NCBI GenBank assembly: GCA_965231905.1
Contig: CBDDOO010000002.1
Span: forward strand, 1,521,468-1,585,467
Source: G963663315 sp965231905
GTDB lineage: Bacteria > Pseudomonadota > Gammaproteobacteria > Arenicellales > Poriferihabitantaceae
DNA: 64,000 bases
Direction of reading: 5' to 3'
Positions 8,279 to 16,879 of this stretch are shown piece after piece. The position numbers and the translations under genes were made by a program. Numbering within the stretch: the first letter of the stretch is position 1; the number at the start of each line of letters is the position of its first letter. The notes beneath the pieces are model-generated. The model worked only from the letters and a program-made list of their open reading frames with translations. It did no database searches and was not told where the DNA came from.

Positions 8279-9144
8279 CTGACAACCACAAATTCGGGTT
8301 TGCCGCATTGATCGGTCCGCCCAATGCCGGGAAATCGACACTGTTGAATCAGATTGTCGGACAGAAAATCTCGATTATCTCCCGGCGCCCGCAAACCACA
8401 TGGCACAGAATTCTCGGTATAACAACCACCCCGGACTACCAGATCGCTTTTGTTGACACGCCCGGACTACACGACAACCAGCATAAAAATCTCAACCGGC
8501 AGATCAACCGGACCGCAATCAGCAGTTTGTCGGATGTCGATATTATTCTTTTCATGATGGATCATCGCGGCTGGAACGAGGAATTGGTCCGGATTTTCAA
8601 TCCGGTAAAATCCAGGGATGTCCCGGTTATCCTGATCATCAATAAAATCGACCGGCTAAAGGACAAATCCCGATTGTTGCCAATCATGCGCGAATCCAGG
8701 CAAATTCATGACTTCCGGGAAATAATCCCCTTGTCCGCTGTAAAACTGGACGACAAAGACAGCTTCCTGGCATTGGTTGCCAGCTACCTGTCCGATGGCC
8801 CGCGCGGTTTCCCGGAAGATCAGGTCACGGACCGCTCCGACCGCTTTATAGCCGCTGAATTGATCAGGGAACAGATTTTCATAAAGCTGAGGGAGGAGTT
8901 GCCTTATGCGATTGCAACCGAGGTGGTCAGATTCGAGGTCAACGAGCGCGATGTTCTCTGTATCGACGCAGTTGTATGGGCCGGGAAAAACAGCCAGAAG
9001 TCGATCATTATCGGTAAGAACGGAAGCCGGTTAAAGCAAATAGGGACTGATGCGAGACTTCAGATCGAGAAAAAATTTTCGCACAGGGTATTTCTGAATT
9101 TGTGGGTCAGGATCAGGAAAGAGTCCAGGGTCAGTTACTTGTGA
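8275..9144 (+). CDS. era: GTPase Era
   Basis: Essential GTPase that binds 16S rRNA during 30S assembly; 289 residues. G1 is GPPNAGKSTLLNQ, G2 covers SRRPQTTWHRI, G3 is DTPGLH and G4 NKID. A C-terminal KH domain holds VWAGKNSQKSIIIGKNGSRLKQIG. The ATG at 8275 overlaps the rnc stop (ATGA). A TTG two codons upstream in the same frame is less likely. The gene runs straight into recO with another four-base overlap. Confidence 0.97.
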   Translation: MTDNHKFGFAALIGPPNAGKSTLLNQIVGQKISIISRRPQTTWHRILGITTTPDYQIAFVDTPGLHDNQHKNLNRQINRTAISSLSDVDIILFMMDHRGWNEELVRIFNPVKSRDVPVILIINKIDRLKDKSRLLPIMRESRQIHDFREIIPLSAVKLDDKDSFLALVASYLSDGPRGFPEDQVTDRSDRFIAAELIREQIFIKLREELPYAIATEVVRFEVNERDVLCIDAVVWAGKNSQKSIIIGKNGSRLKQIGTDARLQIEKKFSHRVFLNLWVRIRKESRVSYL

Positions 9145-9899
9145 ATCGGAAAAAAGTCGATCAGCAAGCCGGATTCATTCTTCATCGGCGGCCATACAGT
9201 GAAAGCAGCCTGCTGGTGGAGGTGTTTACCCGGGAATTCGGACGGCTGACGCTGATTGCCAAAGGATGCAGAAAGAAAAAAACACAGCCCCAGGGGTTGT
9301 TTCTGCCCTTCAAGCCCTTGTTGATCAGCTGGGTCGGCAGAGGAGAGCTGCCAATCCTGACCGGGATCGAGCAACCCGGCTTCACACCGTCCCTGTCGGG
9401 GGCGAGGGTCGGTTGCGGATATTATATCAACGAGTTGATCCTGAAACTGCTGCACCGACATGATGCCCATGAAGCGCTATTCGAGAAATATCAGGAACAG
9501 ATGCTGGCCTTGACAGATCAGCAGAATCCGTTTGTCGTATTGCGGGTTTTCGAGAAATATCTGCTCAGGGAGATTGGCTTCGGTTTGATCCTTGACCACG
9601 ACGTTGAAACCGGGGAGGCGATCAGGCACGATATGAATTACCGCTATTTTCCCGAGAAAGGGCCGGTACTGGCAACCAGCCACGAGAGCGGTGTCATCAG
9701 TGGATCAACATTGATCGCGCTGGACAAGGAACAGTTCCTGACCAGAGAAGACCAACGGCAAGCCAACAGGCTGACCCGGTATCTGATTGATCTGCAACTG
9801 AACGGGAAGCCCCTGCGTACCCGCCGGGTAATTCGTGAAATGAAACGCTTCCAGTACAGTCAACTACCTTCTACTTCCCCGGCATCTACAAATCCGTAA
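9141..9899 (+). CDS. recO: DNA repair protein RecO
   Basis: Recombination mediator that helps load RecA on SSB-coated DNA with RecF/RecR. From the GTG at 9141, which overlaps the era stop, the protein has 252 residues, about the family length. The N-terminal OB fold is recognisable from GFILHRRPYSESSLLVEVFTR and the LIAKGCRKKK segment. The rest is the helical RecO domain, with no zinc-binding cysteine cluster. The frame is open back to 9102, but that part overlaps era and looks unlike RecO. The 3' end overlaps the convergent lpd gene by 14 bases, so the two transcripts collide. Confidence 0.92.
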   Translation: MNRKKVDQQAGFILHRRPYSESSLLVEVFTREFGRLTLIAKGCRKKKTQPQGLFLPFKPLLISWVGRGELPILTGIEQPGFTPSLSGARVGCGYYINELILKLLHRHDAHEALFEKYQEQMLALTDQQNPFVVLRVFEKYLLREIGFGLILDHDVETGEAIRHDMNYRYFPEKGPVLATSHESGVISGSTLIALDKEQFLTREDQRQANRLTRYLIDLQLNGKPLRTRRVIREMKRFQYSQLPSTSPASTNP

Positions 9900-11292
9900 T
9901 CGTCCCCTCAAACGCCTCGGCGGCAAAACCGAGAGTCTCAACCAGGGTAGGGTGTGGATGGATGGATAGTCCGATGTCCCGGGCATCGGCATTCATCTCT
10001 ATTGCAAGTACCGCTTCCCCGATCAGATCCCCCGCATTGCTGCCGGTAATGCCGGCGCCAATGATCTGTTCCGTGTTCTTGTCAAATAACAGCTTGGTCA
10101 ATCCTTCGCTTCGTCCCTGGGACAGGGAACGGCCGCTGGCAGCCCAGGGGAAAACTCCCTTGCCATATTCAAGTCCCTTTGCTTTTGCCTCGGATTCAGT
10201 GACCCCCACCCAGGCAATTTCAGGGTCGGTATAGGCTACGTTCGGAATAACACGCGCATCGAAACCACTTTTCATGCCTGCCGCGACTTCAGCCGCGACC
10301 TTGCCTTCGTGAACCGCCTTGTGGGCCAGCATCGGCTGTCCAACGACGTCGCCGATCGCAAAAATATGAGGAACAGAGGTTCGCTGCTGGTTGTCCACCT
10401 CGATGAATCCCTGTTTGTCAACCACTACGCCAGACTGTTCCGCGTTGATCCGGTTACCATTAGGGGCACGACCCACTGCAACCAGAACACGGTCGAATAT
10501 TCTGTTTTTCGGGGCGTCTTTCCCTGCAAAATGGACCTTGACTCCATTTTCAAGCGGCTCCATTCGGGTAACCCGGGTATTCAGCCAGATATGTTCGTAC
10601 TGTTTCCGGATTCTTTTCATGAGCGGCCTGACCAGGTCAGCGTCGGCGCCGGCTATCAATCCATCCATCATTTCAACGATGCTGATTTTGCTGCCAAGCG
10701 AGTGATAGACCGTCGCCATCTCAAGACCGATAATTCCACCACCGATGACCAGCAGTTTTTGCGGTATATCGGCAAGTTCAAGCGCTCCGGTTGAGTCCAT
10801 CACCCGCTCGTCTTCGACCGGGAACCCTGGAATTTCCGTCGCCTGTGAACCGACTGCGATAATTGCCTGATCAAATGATATGGATTCGGTTTTGCCTTCT
10901 GATTCGACTTCCAGCCTGTTCGTCCCGGTAAATTTCCCGGTTCCTTGCACGATGGTGACCTTTCGCTTCCTGGCCAGTCCCTCCAGTCCCAGGGTCAGCT
11001 GGCGGACGATGCCGTTTTTCCATTTGAGTGTTTGTTGCAGGTCAATCCCCGGAGGTGGCCAGGTCAGCCCGATTTCACTGGCCTCTGAGGCGTCCGAGAC
11101 GACTTTCGCGACATGAAGCAATGCCTTGGAAGGAATGCAGCCGACATTCAGGCAGACGCCGCCCAGACACGGATAGCGCTCAACCAGGATGACCTCCAGC
11201 CCAAGGTCCGCCGCCCGAAACGCGGCGGTGTAACCACCCGGCCCCGAGCCGAGCACAACCAGTTGGGCGTGACGCTCTCCCCGCACGGTCAC
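9886..11292 (-). CDS. lpdA: Dihydrolipoyl dehydrogenase (E3)
   Basis: FAD flavoprotein of 468 residues that reoxidises dihydrolipoamide with NAD+ for the pyruvate dehydrogenase complex encoded just upstream. The FAD motif GSGPGGYTAA is near residue 14, the redox-active disulfide CLNVGC near residues 48-53, and the NAD motif VIGGGIIGLEMA near 180. The C-terminal HPHPTLVE motif carries the catalytic His. No N-terminal lipoyl domain is fused. The start is a GTG with CAGGAGAG just upstream. It is the last gene of aceE-aceF-lpd, after a 79-base AT-rich gap that could allow separate expression. Confidence 0.96.
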   Translation of the reverse strand: MTVRGERHAQLVVLGSGPGGYTAAFRAADLGLEVILVERYPCLGGVCLNVGCIPSKALLHVAKVVSDASEASEIGLTWPPPGIDLQQTLKWKNGIVRQLTLGLEGLARKRKVTIVQGTGKFTGTNRLEVESEGKTESISFDQAIIAVGSQATEIPGFPVEDERVMDSTGALELADIPQKLLVIGGGIIGLEMATVYHSLGSKISIVEMMDGLIAGADADLVRPLMKRIRKQYEHIWLNTRVTRMEPLENGVKVHFAGKDAPKNRIFDRVLVAVGRAPNGNRINAEQSGVVVDKQGFIEVDNQQRTSVPHIFAIGDVVGQPMLAHKAVHEGKVAAEVAAGMKSGFDARVIPNVAYTDPEIAWVGVTESEAKAKGLEYGKGVFPWAASGRSLSQGRSEGLTKLLFDKNTEQIIGAGITGSNAGDLIGEAVLAIEMNADARDIGLSIHPHPTLVETLGFAAEAFEGTITDL

Positions 11293-11371
11293 ACTCTCCT
11301 GACCAGACGTTCAAGTTCCAATAAATAATACATACTGGTCAATAATATAAAGGAAATAGTTAAAGTAATAT

Positions 11372-12835
11372 CTAAAGTGATAAACGCCGGACATCGGCAA
11401 ACGAACGGGTCAGACGGGAGACAAATCGCGCCGCCTCTGCACCGTCCACCACGCGATGGTCATAAGACAGGCTCAATGGCAGAATCAGTCTCGGAACAAA
11501 ATCCTGATCATTCCATACAGGCGTCATTCTGGCGCGGGCAATGCCCAGAATGGCGACTTCCGGGGCATTGACGATGGGAGTAAACGCGATACCCCCAATC
11601 CCTCCCAGACTTGAGATAGTGATACACCCGCCTTTCAGATCATCCGGCCTGAGTTTGTTGTTACGCGCCCGTTCGCTCAAATCCCCAAGCTCCTGTGCCA
11701 GAGTGAAGATACTTTTCCGGTCCGCATCGCGAATCACCGGCGCTACCAGTCCATCGGGCGTATCAATTGCGATGCCGATGTTAAAATACCGTTTCAATAT
11801 CAACTGTTCGCCGCCGGGCGCCAGCGAAGCATTGAAATTCGGGTATTCTTTCAGCGCCCCGACCAGGGCCTTGATGGCGAAAGACAGCAGGGTGATACGG
11901 AGGCCCTTCTTCGAAGCTTCCGCTTTCAGCGATTGTCTGAACTCCTCCAGTTCGGTAATGTCGGCTTCATCATGATGGGTGACATGGGGCACGTTCAACC
12001 ACGCCCGTTGCAAATGTGGGCCGGACAATTTCCTGATACGGGTCAACTTGACGGTTTCTACGTCGCCAAACTCAGAAAAATCAATTTCCGGGACGGCGGG
12101 GATGCCCAATCCTTCCGGGGGTTTCTCTAATTGCCTTTTGACCCAGTTTTTCACATCCTCCTTCAATATCCTGCCTTTGGGACCACTTCCGGCGATCAAA
12201 TTCAAATCAGCGCCGAGTTCCCGGGCGAAACGTCGAATCCCCGGACTCGCATGGGGCAGGGGATTCGGCGCTTGCGCCCCCCACCACACTCGCTTCGCGG
12301 GTTGTGACTCCCCCTCCAGAGCCTGCCCCCGGCTTGATCGGGGAGGGGAGTGATTTCCCGCTACCGGCTCATCAGTGGGCTGGCGCCTCCCGGTCAAGCC
12401 GGGGGCAGGCTCTTGTGTCGCCGCTCCCCCCACCGAATCAGCCATCGCCTGACGGCGAGCCTTCTTCGACTCCCCCTCAAGGGGGGAGTGATCAGACGGC
12501 CCACTCGTCCCAGCGATCCAATCACTCCCCCCTTGAGGGGGAGTCGGCGATACAAGAGCGCCAGCTCGCCGGGGAGCCGGTGGGGGGGCGGTCTCCGCCT
12601 CTACAATCTCCGCTACCAGCGCCCCTTCACTGACCCGGTCCCCGATTGAAACCGAGATACTCGCCACCGTCCCGCTAACCGGGCTCGGAATTTCCATTGT
12701 GGCCTTGTCACTTTCGAGCGTAATGATCGGATCTTCAACGGTAATCGCGTCACCGACACCAGCCAGCACCTCAATCACTTCGACCTCATCGAAATCACCA
12801 ATATCGGGAATCGTGATCCGCGTCATTTCCGTCAT
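11372..12835 (-). CDS. aceF: Dihydrolipoamide acetyltransferase (E2 of pyruvate dehydrogenase)
   Basis: Core enzyme of the pyruvate dehydrogenase complex, 487 residues. It has one N-terminal lipoyl domain (about 4-80, with lipoyl lysine in LESDKATMEIPSP), where E. coli has three. A long linker (about 88-205) follows, then the peripheral-subunit-binding domain (ASPGIRRFARELGADL), then the acetyltransferase domain ending with catalytic SYDHRVVDGA. The linker is unusual. Instead of an Ala/Pro-rich hinge it is encoded by nested inverted repeats and reads as segments like SPLEGESKKARRQ and PAPGLTGRRQP. The start overlaps the aceE stop by four bases. Both flanking domains are intact, so the repeats sit in frame in a tolerant region. 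Confidence 0.95.
   Translation of the reverse strand: MTEMTRITIPDIGDFDEVEVIEVLAGVGDAITVEDPIITLESDKATMEIPSPVSGTVASISVSIGDRVSEGALVAEIVEAETAPPPAPRRAGALVSPTPPQGGSDWIAGTSGPSDHSPLEGESKKARRQAMADSVGGAATQEPAPGLTGRRQPTDEPVAGNHSPPRSSRGQALEGESQPAKRVWWGAQAPNPLPHASPGIRRFARELGADLNLIAGSGPKGRILKEDVKNWVKRQLEKPPEGLGIPAVPEIDFSEFGDVETVKLTRIRKLSGPHLQRAWLNVPHVTHHDEADITELEEFRQSLKAEASKKGLRITLLSFAIKALVGALKEYPNFNASLAPGGEQLILKRYFNIGIAIDTPDGLVAPVIRDADRKSIFTLAQELGDLSERARNNKLRPDDLKGGCITISSLGGIGGIAFTPIVNAPEVAILGIARARMTPVWNDQDFVPRLILPLSLSYDHRVVDGAEAARFVSRLTRSFADVRRLSL
12306..12545. repeat. Nested palindromic repeats inside the aceF linker
   Basis: Two repeat families are visible. Family 1 is a 25-bp near-palindrome at 12468-12492 whose exact reverse complement is at 12521-12545; each half begins with GACTCCCCCTC or its complement. 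A third copy (12306-12316 and about 12343-12352) is split in the middle by family 2. Family 2 is a 20-bp unit, AGAGCCTGCCCCCGGCTTGA at 12318-12337, with its exact reverse complement at 12394-12413. On the coding strand they give segments such as TPPQGGSD, DHSPLEGES and PRSSRGQA. The layout suggests insertion of mobile palindromes into coding DNA, one inside another. Confidence 0.85.
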
Positions 12836-15507
12836 ACCGTGACCGGGTTCGGTTTGTCGACTTCGATACCGAGCTTCTGGCGGGCCTCTTCCAGGCTCTC
12901 AGGTGGGAACAACTCCATATTGGACAGCGCCGTTAGCGCCGTATGGGTAATATGGTAGCGATCCACCTCGAAGAATTTACGTAACTTTTCCCGGGTATCG
13001 CTGCGGCCATACCCATCTGTCCCCAGCACATGATACTGGTTGGGAACAAACGCCCTGATCTGTTCGGCATACAGCCGGATGTAGTCGGTAGCCGCGATAA
13101 CCGGCCCCCCGGTATTGCCCAGACACATTTCCACATAACTTTGCCTCGGGGTATACTCCGGATCCGCTGAATGCAACCGGTTTTCCCGCTGTACATTGTG
13201 CCCGTCCCGCGCCAGTTCGTTGAAACTGGTCACGCTCCAGATATCGGCGCTGACTCCGTAATCCTCGTCCAGCAATACGGCCGCCGCCTCAATCTCCCGA
13301 ACGATGGCGCCACCGCCCAGCAACTGTACCTTGTGAACATTCTCCTTGCCTCCGGTCCGCTTGAGCAGATACATTCCCTTGAGAATGCCTTCTTCGGCGT
13401 TTTCAGGCATTGCGGGGTGAGGATAATTTTCATTCATTACCGTAATGTAGTAATAAACGCTTTCCTGTTTCTGATACATACGGCGCAATCCGTCATAAAT
13501 GATCACAGCCAGTTCATAACAATAGGCCGGGTCGTAGGAAACACAGTTCGGGACCGTGGACGCCAGGACCAGACTGTGTCCGTCCTGGTGCTGCAATCCC
13601 TCACCAGCCAGCGTGGTTCTGCCAGCGGTCCCCCCCATGATGAACCCGCGCGCCCGACTGTCGCCGGCCGCCCAGCACAGATCGCCAATGCGCTGGAACC
13701 CGAACATCGAATAGAGGATATAAAATGGAATGGTGAACAGGTCATGGTTGCTGTAGGAGGTTCCGGAGGCAATCCATGACGACATCGCGCCGGCTTCGTT
13801 AATGCCTTCCTGGAGTACCTGACCCGTCTTGTCTTCGCGGTAGAACATCAACTGGTCCGAATCGACCGGCTCATATAATTGTCCTTCAGGGGAGTAAATG
13901 CCGAGCTGCCTGAACATGCCTTCCATGCCGAATGTACGGGATTCATCCGGAATGATCGGTACGATGTAATCCTTCAATTCCTTGTCCCTGACCAGCGCAG
14001 ACAGAATTCTGACAAAAGCCATGGTGGTCGAGATTTTGCGCTCGCCCGCGCCTTCCAGCTGGGACTTGAAAATGTCCACCTTCGGCAACCGGAATCCGGG
14101 GACGCTTACACTTCTGCGGGCCGGCAGGAAGCCGCCCAGTCTCTCCCTTCGTTCCAGAATATAACGCACTTCCGGAGAATCTCTTTCAGGACGGTAAAAG
14201 GGCGCTTTGGCAACTTCCTCATCCGTCAACGGGATGTTGAACCGGTCCCGAAACGCCAGCAGCGCTTCCTCTCCCATTTTTTTCTGCTGGTGGGTGGTAT
14301 TCTGCCCCTCTCCCGCCTCACCCATGCCGTAACCCTTTACGGTTTTCGCCAGTATGACTGTGGGTTGGCCGACATGATGAGTAGCCGCATGGTAGGCCGC
14401 ATAGATTTTATGCGGGTCGTGGCCGCCCCGATTCAAACGCCAGATATCCTCGTCGGTCATATTGGCGACCATGGCTTTCAATTCAGGGTTTTTGCCGAAA
14501 AACTTTTCCCGGACATAGGCACCGTCATTGGCCTTGAATGCCTGGTATTCGCCATCCACGGCTTCTTCCATGCGTTGTTTCAACAATCCCTTGTCATCGC
14601 GCATCAGCAGTTTGTCCCAGTATCCGCCCCAGATCAGTTTGATGACGTTCCAGCCTGAGCCGCGAAAATCGCCTTCCAGTTCCTGAATGATCTTGCCGTT
14701 TCCCCGCACCGGGCCGTCCAGTCTTTGCAGATTGCAATTCACCACAAAGATCAGATTATCCAGTTTTTCGCGGCCTGCGATGGCCAGCGCTCCCATTGAT
14801 TCGGGTTCGTCCATTTCCCCATCACCCAGAAATGCCCAGATTTTGCGGTCACCGGCGTCAATCAATCCACGGTTATGCAGGTATTTCATGAACCGGGCCT
14901 GATAAATTGCCATGATCGGCCCGAGCCCCATGGAAACTGTGGGAAATTGCCAGAAATCGGGCATCAGCCATGGATGGGGATAAGAGGACAGTCCACAACC
15001 ATCGGCCTCCTGGCGAAACAGCCGGAGATCTTCCTTGTTCAAACGCCCCTCAAGATAGGCTCTTGCATAAATTCCGGGAGCGGAATGCCCCTGGATGAAA
15101 ATCATGTCACCCGGATGATCGGAGGTACTGGCGCGCCAGAAATGGTTGAAACCGACGTCGTACAGGGTCGCCGCAGACGCGAAACTGGCAATATGCCCGC
15201 CGAGTTCACTGGAGATTCGATTGGCCCGGATCACCATCGCCATCGCATTCCAGCGAATCAATGCCCTGATTCGCCTCTCCAGCCCATGGTCTCCCGGACT
15301 CGGTTGCTCCTTATGGGTTGGAATCGTGTTCAGATAAGCGGTATTGGCCTGATAGGGGATATGAATTCCGGTTCTTCTGGCATGACCTATCAGGGATTCA
15401 ATCAGAAAATGCGCGCGCTCATGACCGTCCGCCTGAATAACAGACATCAGGGCATCCCGCCACTCGTTTGTCTCGGTGGCGTCAATATCCATTTTATGGT
15501 CAGGCAT
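12832..15507 (-). CDS. aceE: Pyruvate dehydrogenase E1 component (homodimeric type)
   Basis: Thiamine-diphosphate enzyme of 891 residues that decarboxylates pyruvate and acetylates the lipoyl group of E2. The length and sequence match the single-chain AceE type of gammaproteobacteria rather than the alpha/beta type. The ThDP/Mg motif GDGEMDEPES runs into NCNLQRLDGPVRGN near residues 230-265. QGHSAPGIYARAYLEG occurs near 142, and the pyrimidine-domain segment GLQHQDGHS near 640. It heads aceE-aceF-lpd on the minus strand and is divergent from rpsF, with 225 bases between the starts. I see no confident PdhR operator. Confidence 0.97.
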   Translation of the reverse strand: MPDHKMDIDATETNEWRDALMSVIQADGHERAHFLIESLIGHARRTGIHIPYQANTAYLNTIPTHKEQPSPGDHGLERRIRALIRWNAMAMVIRANRISSELGGHIASFASAATLYDVGFNHFWRASTSDHPGDMIFIQGHSAPGIYARAYLEGRLNKEDLRLFRQEADGCGLSSYPHPWLMPDFWQFPTVSMGLGPIMAIYQARFMKYLHNRGLIDAGDRKIWAFLGDGEMDEPESMGALAIAGREKLDNLIFVVNCNLQRLDGPVRGNGKIIQELEGDFRGSGWNVIKLIWGGYWDKLLMRDDKGLLKQRMEEAVDGEYQAFKANDGAYVREKFFGKNPELKAMVANMTDEDIWRLNRGGHDPHKIYAAYHAATHHVGQPTVILAKTVKGYGMGEAGEGQNTTHQQKKMGEEALLAFRDRFNIPLTDEEVAKAPFYRPERDSPEVRYILERRERLGGFLPARRSVSVPGFRLPKVDIFKSQLEGAGERKISTTMAFVRILSALVRDKELKDYIVPIIPDESRTFGMEGMFRQLGIYSPEGQLYEPVDSDQLMFYREDKTGQVLQEGINEAGAMSSWIASGTSYSNHDLFTIPFYILYSMFGFQRIGDLCWAAGDSRARGFIMGGTAGRTTLAGEGLQHQDGHSLVLASTVPNCVSYDPAYCYELAVIIYDGLRRMYQKQESVYYYITVMNENYPHPAMPENAEEGILKGMYLLKRTGGKENVHKVQLLGGGAIVREIEAAAVLLDEDYGVSADIWSVTSFNELARDGHNVQRENRLHSADPEYTPRQSYVEMCLGNTGGPVIAATDYIRLYAEQIRAFVPNQYHVLGTDGYGRSDTREKLRKFFEVDRYHITHTALTALSNMELFPPESLEEARQKLGIEVDKPNPVTV

Positions 15508-15615
15508 ATCAGTCGAACGGTCCAGGTTGAATCCATTTTAGCATGATGCGAAGTATGAATGTTGCAGGTTCAGGAGCGGAAGGATCAAGGATTATCTGTC
15601 AAGAGCGTTTCGTCC

Positions 15616-15644
15616 TTGTGAAACGGGCCTTGTTTCTATACAAT
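15616..15644 (+). promoter_or_regulatory. Sigma-70-like promoter for the rpsF operon
   Basis: TTGTGA (15616-15621) and TACAAT (15639-15644) are separated by 17 bases, close to consensus. They lie about 90 bases upstream of the rpsF start, in the intergenic region shared with divergent aceE. Inferred from sequence only. Confidence 0.55.
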
Positions 15645-15732
15645 CCACACCACAAATTTCTTTCAACTCCTTTCTTCACCCTTGACGAAATCGAAGATTC
15701 CAGGGGGAAGATACAACTCACAGGGAGAATTT

Positions 15733-16167
15733 ATGAGACATTACGAAATCGTTTTTCTGGTCCATCCGGATCAGAGCGAACAGGTGCCGGCCATGATTGA
15801 TCGTTTCAAGGATATGGTCACATCCGGCAACGGCAGGATTCACCGTGTTGAAGACTGGGGACGCCGGCGTTTGGCCTACATGATCAATGACGTTCACAAG
15901 GCGCATTACATCATGATCAATATCGAATGCAGCCTGGATGTGTTGCGGGATATCGAGCGAAACTTCAAATTCAACGACTCGGTTCTGCGCCACCTGGTGA
16001 TACGCCGGAAACAGGCCATTACCGAAGAATCCAGTATGGCCAGGGCAAAGGCGCGGGAAAACGCGGCGGAAGCGGCAAAAGAGGCGGGTTCGGCCGGTGG
16101 TTCAGGCGTCCAGAAAACCAGAGCCCCCGAACAAGTTGATAACAACAAAATGATGGAGGCAGCCTGA
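15733..16167 (+). CDS. rpsF: 30S ribosomal protein S6
   Basis: Small-subunit protein that pairs with S18 on the platform of the 30S subunit. The typical start MRHYEIVFLVHPDQSEQV and the GRRRLAYMI segment are present. From the ATG at 15733 it has 144 residues, a little longer than E. coli S6 because of a charged, Ala/Gly-rich tail after residue 100. The frame is open upstream to 15682, but GGGAGA just before 15733 and the family start fix the choice. The rpsR ATG begins on the last base of its stop codon. Confidence 0.97.
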   Translation: MRHYEIVFLVHPDQSEQVPAMIDRFKDMVTSGNGRIHRVEDWGRRRLAYMINDVHKAHYIMINIECSLDVLRDIERNFKFNDSVLRHLVIRRKQAITEESSMARAKARENAAEAAKEAGSAGGSGVQKTRAPEQVDNNKMMEAA

Positions 16168-16394
16168 TGGCCAGATTTCAACGAAGACCCCGGTTTTGTA
16201 AATTTACCGCCGAAGGAATCGAATCCATTGATTACAAGGATATTGACATCCTGATCGCGAATACAAGCGACACGGGCAAGATCCTGCCGCGAAGAAGTAC
16301 CGGAACGAAAACGCATTTTCAGCGGCAGTTGTCAACTGCGGTCAAACGCGCCCGGTTTCTTGCATTGATTCAATATACGGACCAACACGAATAA
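16167..16394 (+). CDS. rpsR: 30S ribosomal protein S18
   Basis: A 75-residue basic protein matching S18 length. The core IDYKDIDILIANTSDTGKILPRR is present, and the C-terminal arginine-rich part QLSTAVKRARFLALIQYTD is the RNA-binding region. A single Cys near residue 11 is not a zinc site. The gene overlaps rpsF by one base and precedes rplI, the conserved order. Confidence 0.97.
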   Translation: MARFQRRPRFCKFTAEGIESIDYKDIDILIANTSDTGKILPRRSTGTKTHFQRQLSTAVKRARFLALIQYTDQHE

Positions 16395-16409
16395 CCGGGA
16401 GATATTATT

Positions 16410-16853
16410 ATGGAAGTCATTTTACTGGAGAAAATACCCAATACCGGAGATATTGGTGATTTGGTGAATGTTCGTAATGGCCATGCCAGGAATTTCCTGA
16501 TTCCCCGGAAAAAAGCCATGCGGGCAACGCCTGAAGCAAAGGCTCTGGCAGAAGAGAAACGTCTGAGGGTTGCCGCGGACCAGGCCAGCCGATTACAGAA
16601 GGCGCAGATACGCGCAGAACAGGCGATCCGGGAAATATCGTTGTCGCGTCTTTGTGGTGAAGAAGGCCAGCTCTATGGTTCCGTATCGCCGGTCGATATC
16701 GCACAAGAGATGAATGAAGCCGGATCCGATATTGATAAATCTGAAATCCATCAACCGGATGGACCCATAAAACAGATCGGTGACTTTGAGGCGGACGTGA
16801 TTCTCCATCCGGAGGTGCGTTTTACAGTCAGTATCCACGTGGAGGCAGAGTAG
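16410..16853 (+). CDS. rplI: 50S ribosomal protein L9
   Basis: Two-domain large-subunit protein of 147 residues. The N-terminal domain has MEVILLEKIPNTGDIGDLVNVRNGHARNFLIP, the family signature. A long connecting helix (about 41-75) and the C-terminal domain with LYGSVSP and VRFTVSIHVEAE follow. A Shine-Dalgarno GGGAGA precedes the ATG. It lies between rpsR and dnaB, as in many gammaproteobacteria. Confidence 0.97.
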   Translation: MEVILLEKIPNTGDIGDLVNVRNGHARNFLIPRKKAMRATPEAKALAEEKRLRVAADQASRLQKAQIRAEQAIREISLSRLCGEEGQLYGSVSPVDIAQEMNEAGSDIDKSEIHQPDGPIKQIGDFEADVILHPEVRFTVSIHVEAE

Positions 16854-16879
16854 GGTATCCGGCATAATTTGATCAACTG

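Noticed and set aside
15682..15732. Upstream extension of rpsF by 17 codons
   Set aside because: The Shine-Dalgarno and the conserved MRHYEIVFL start identify 15733.
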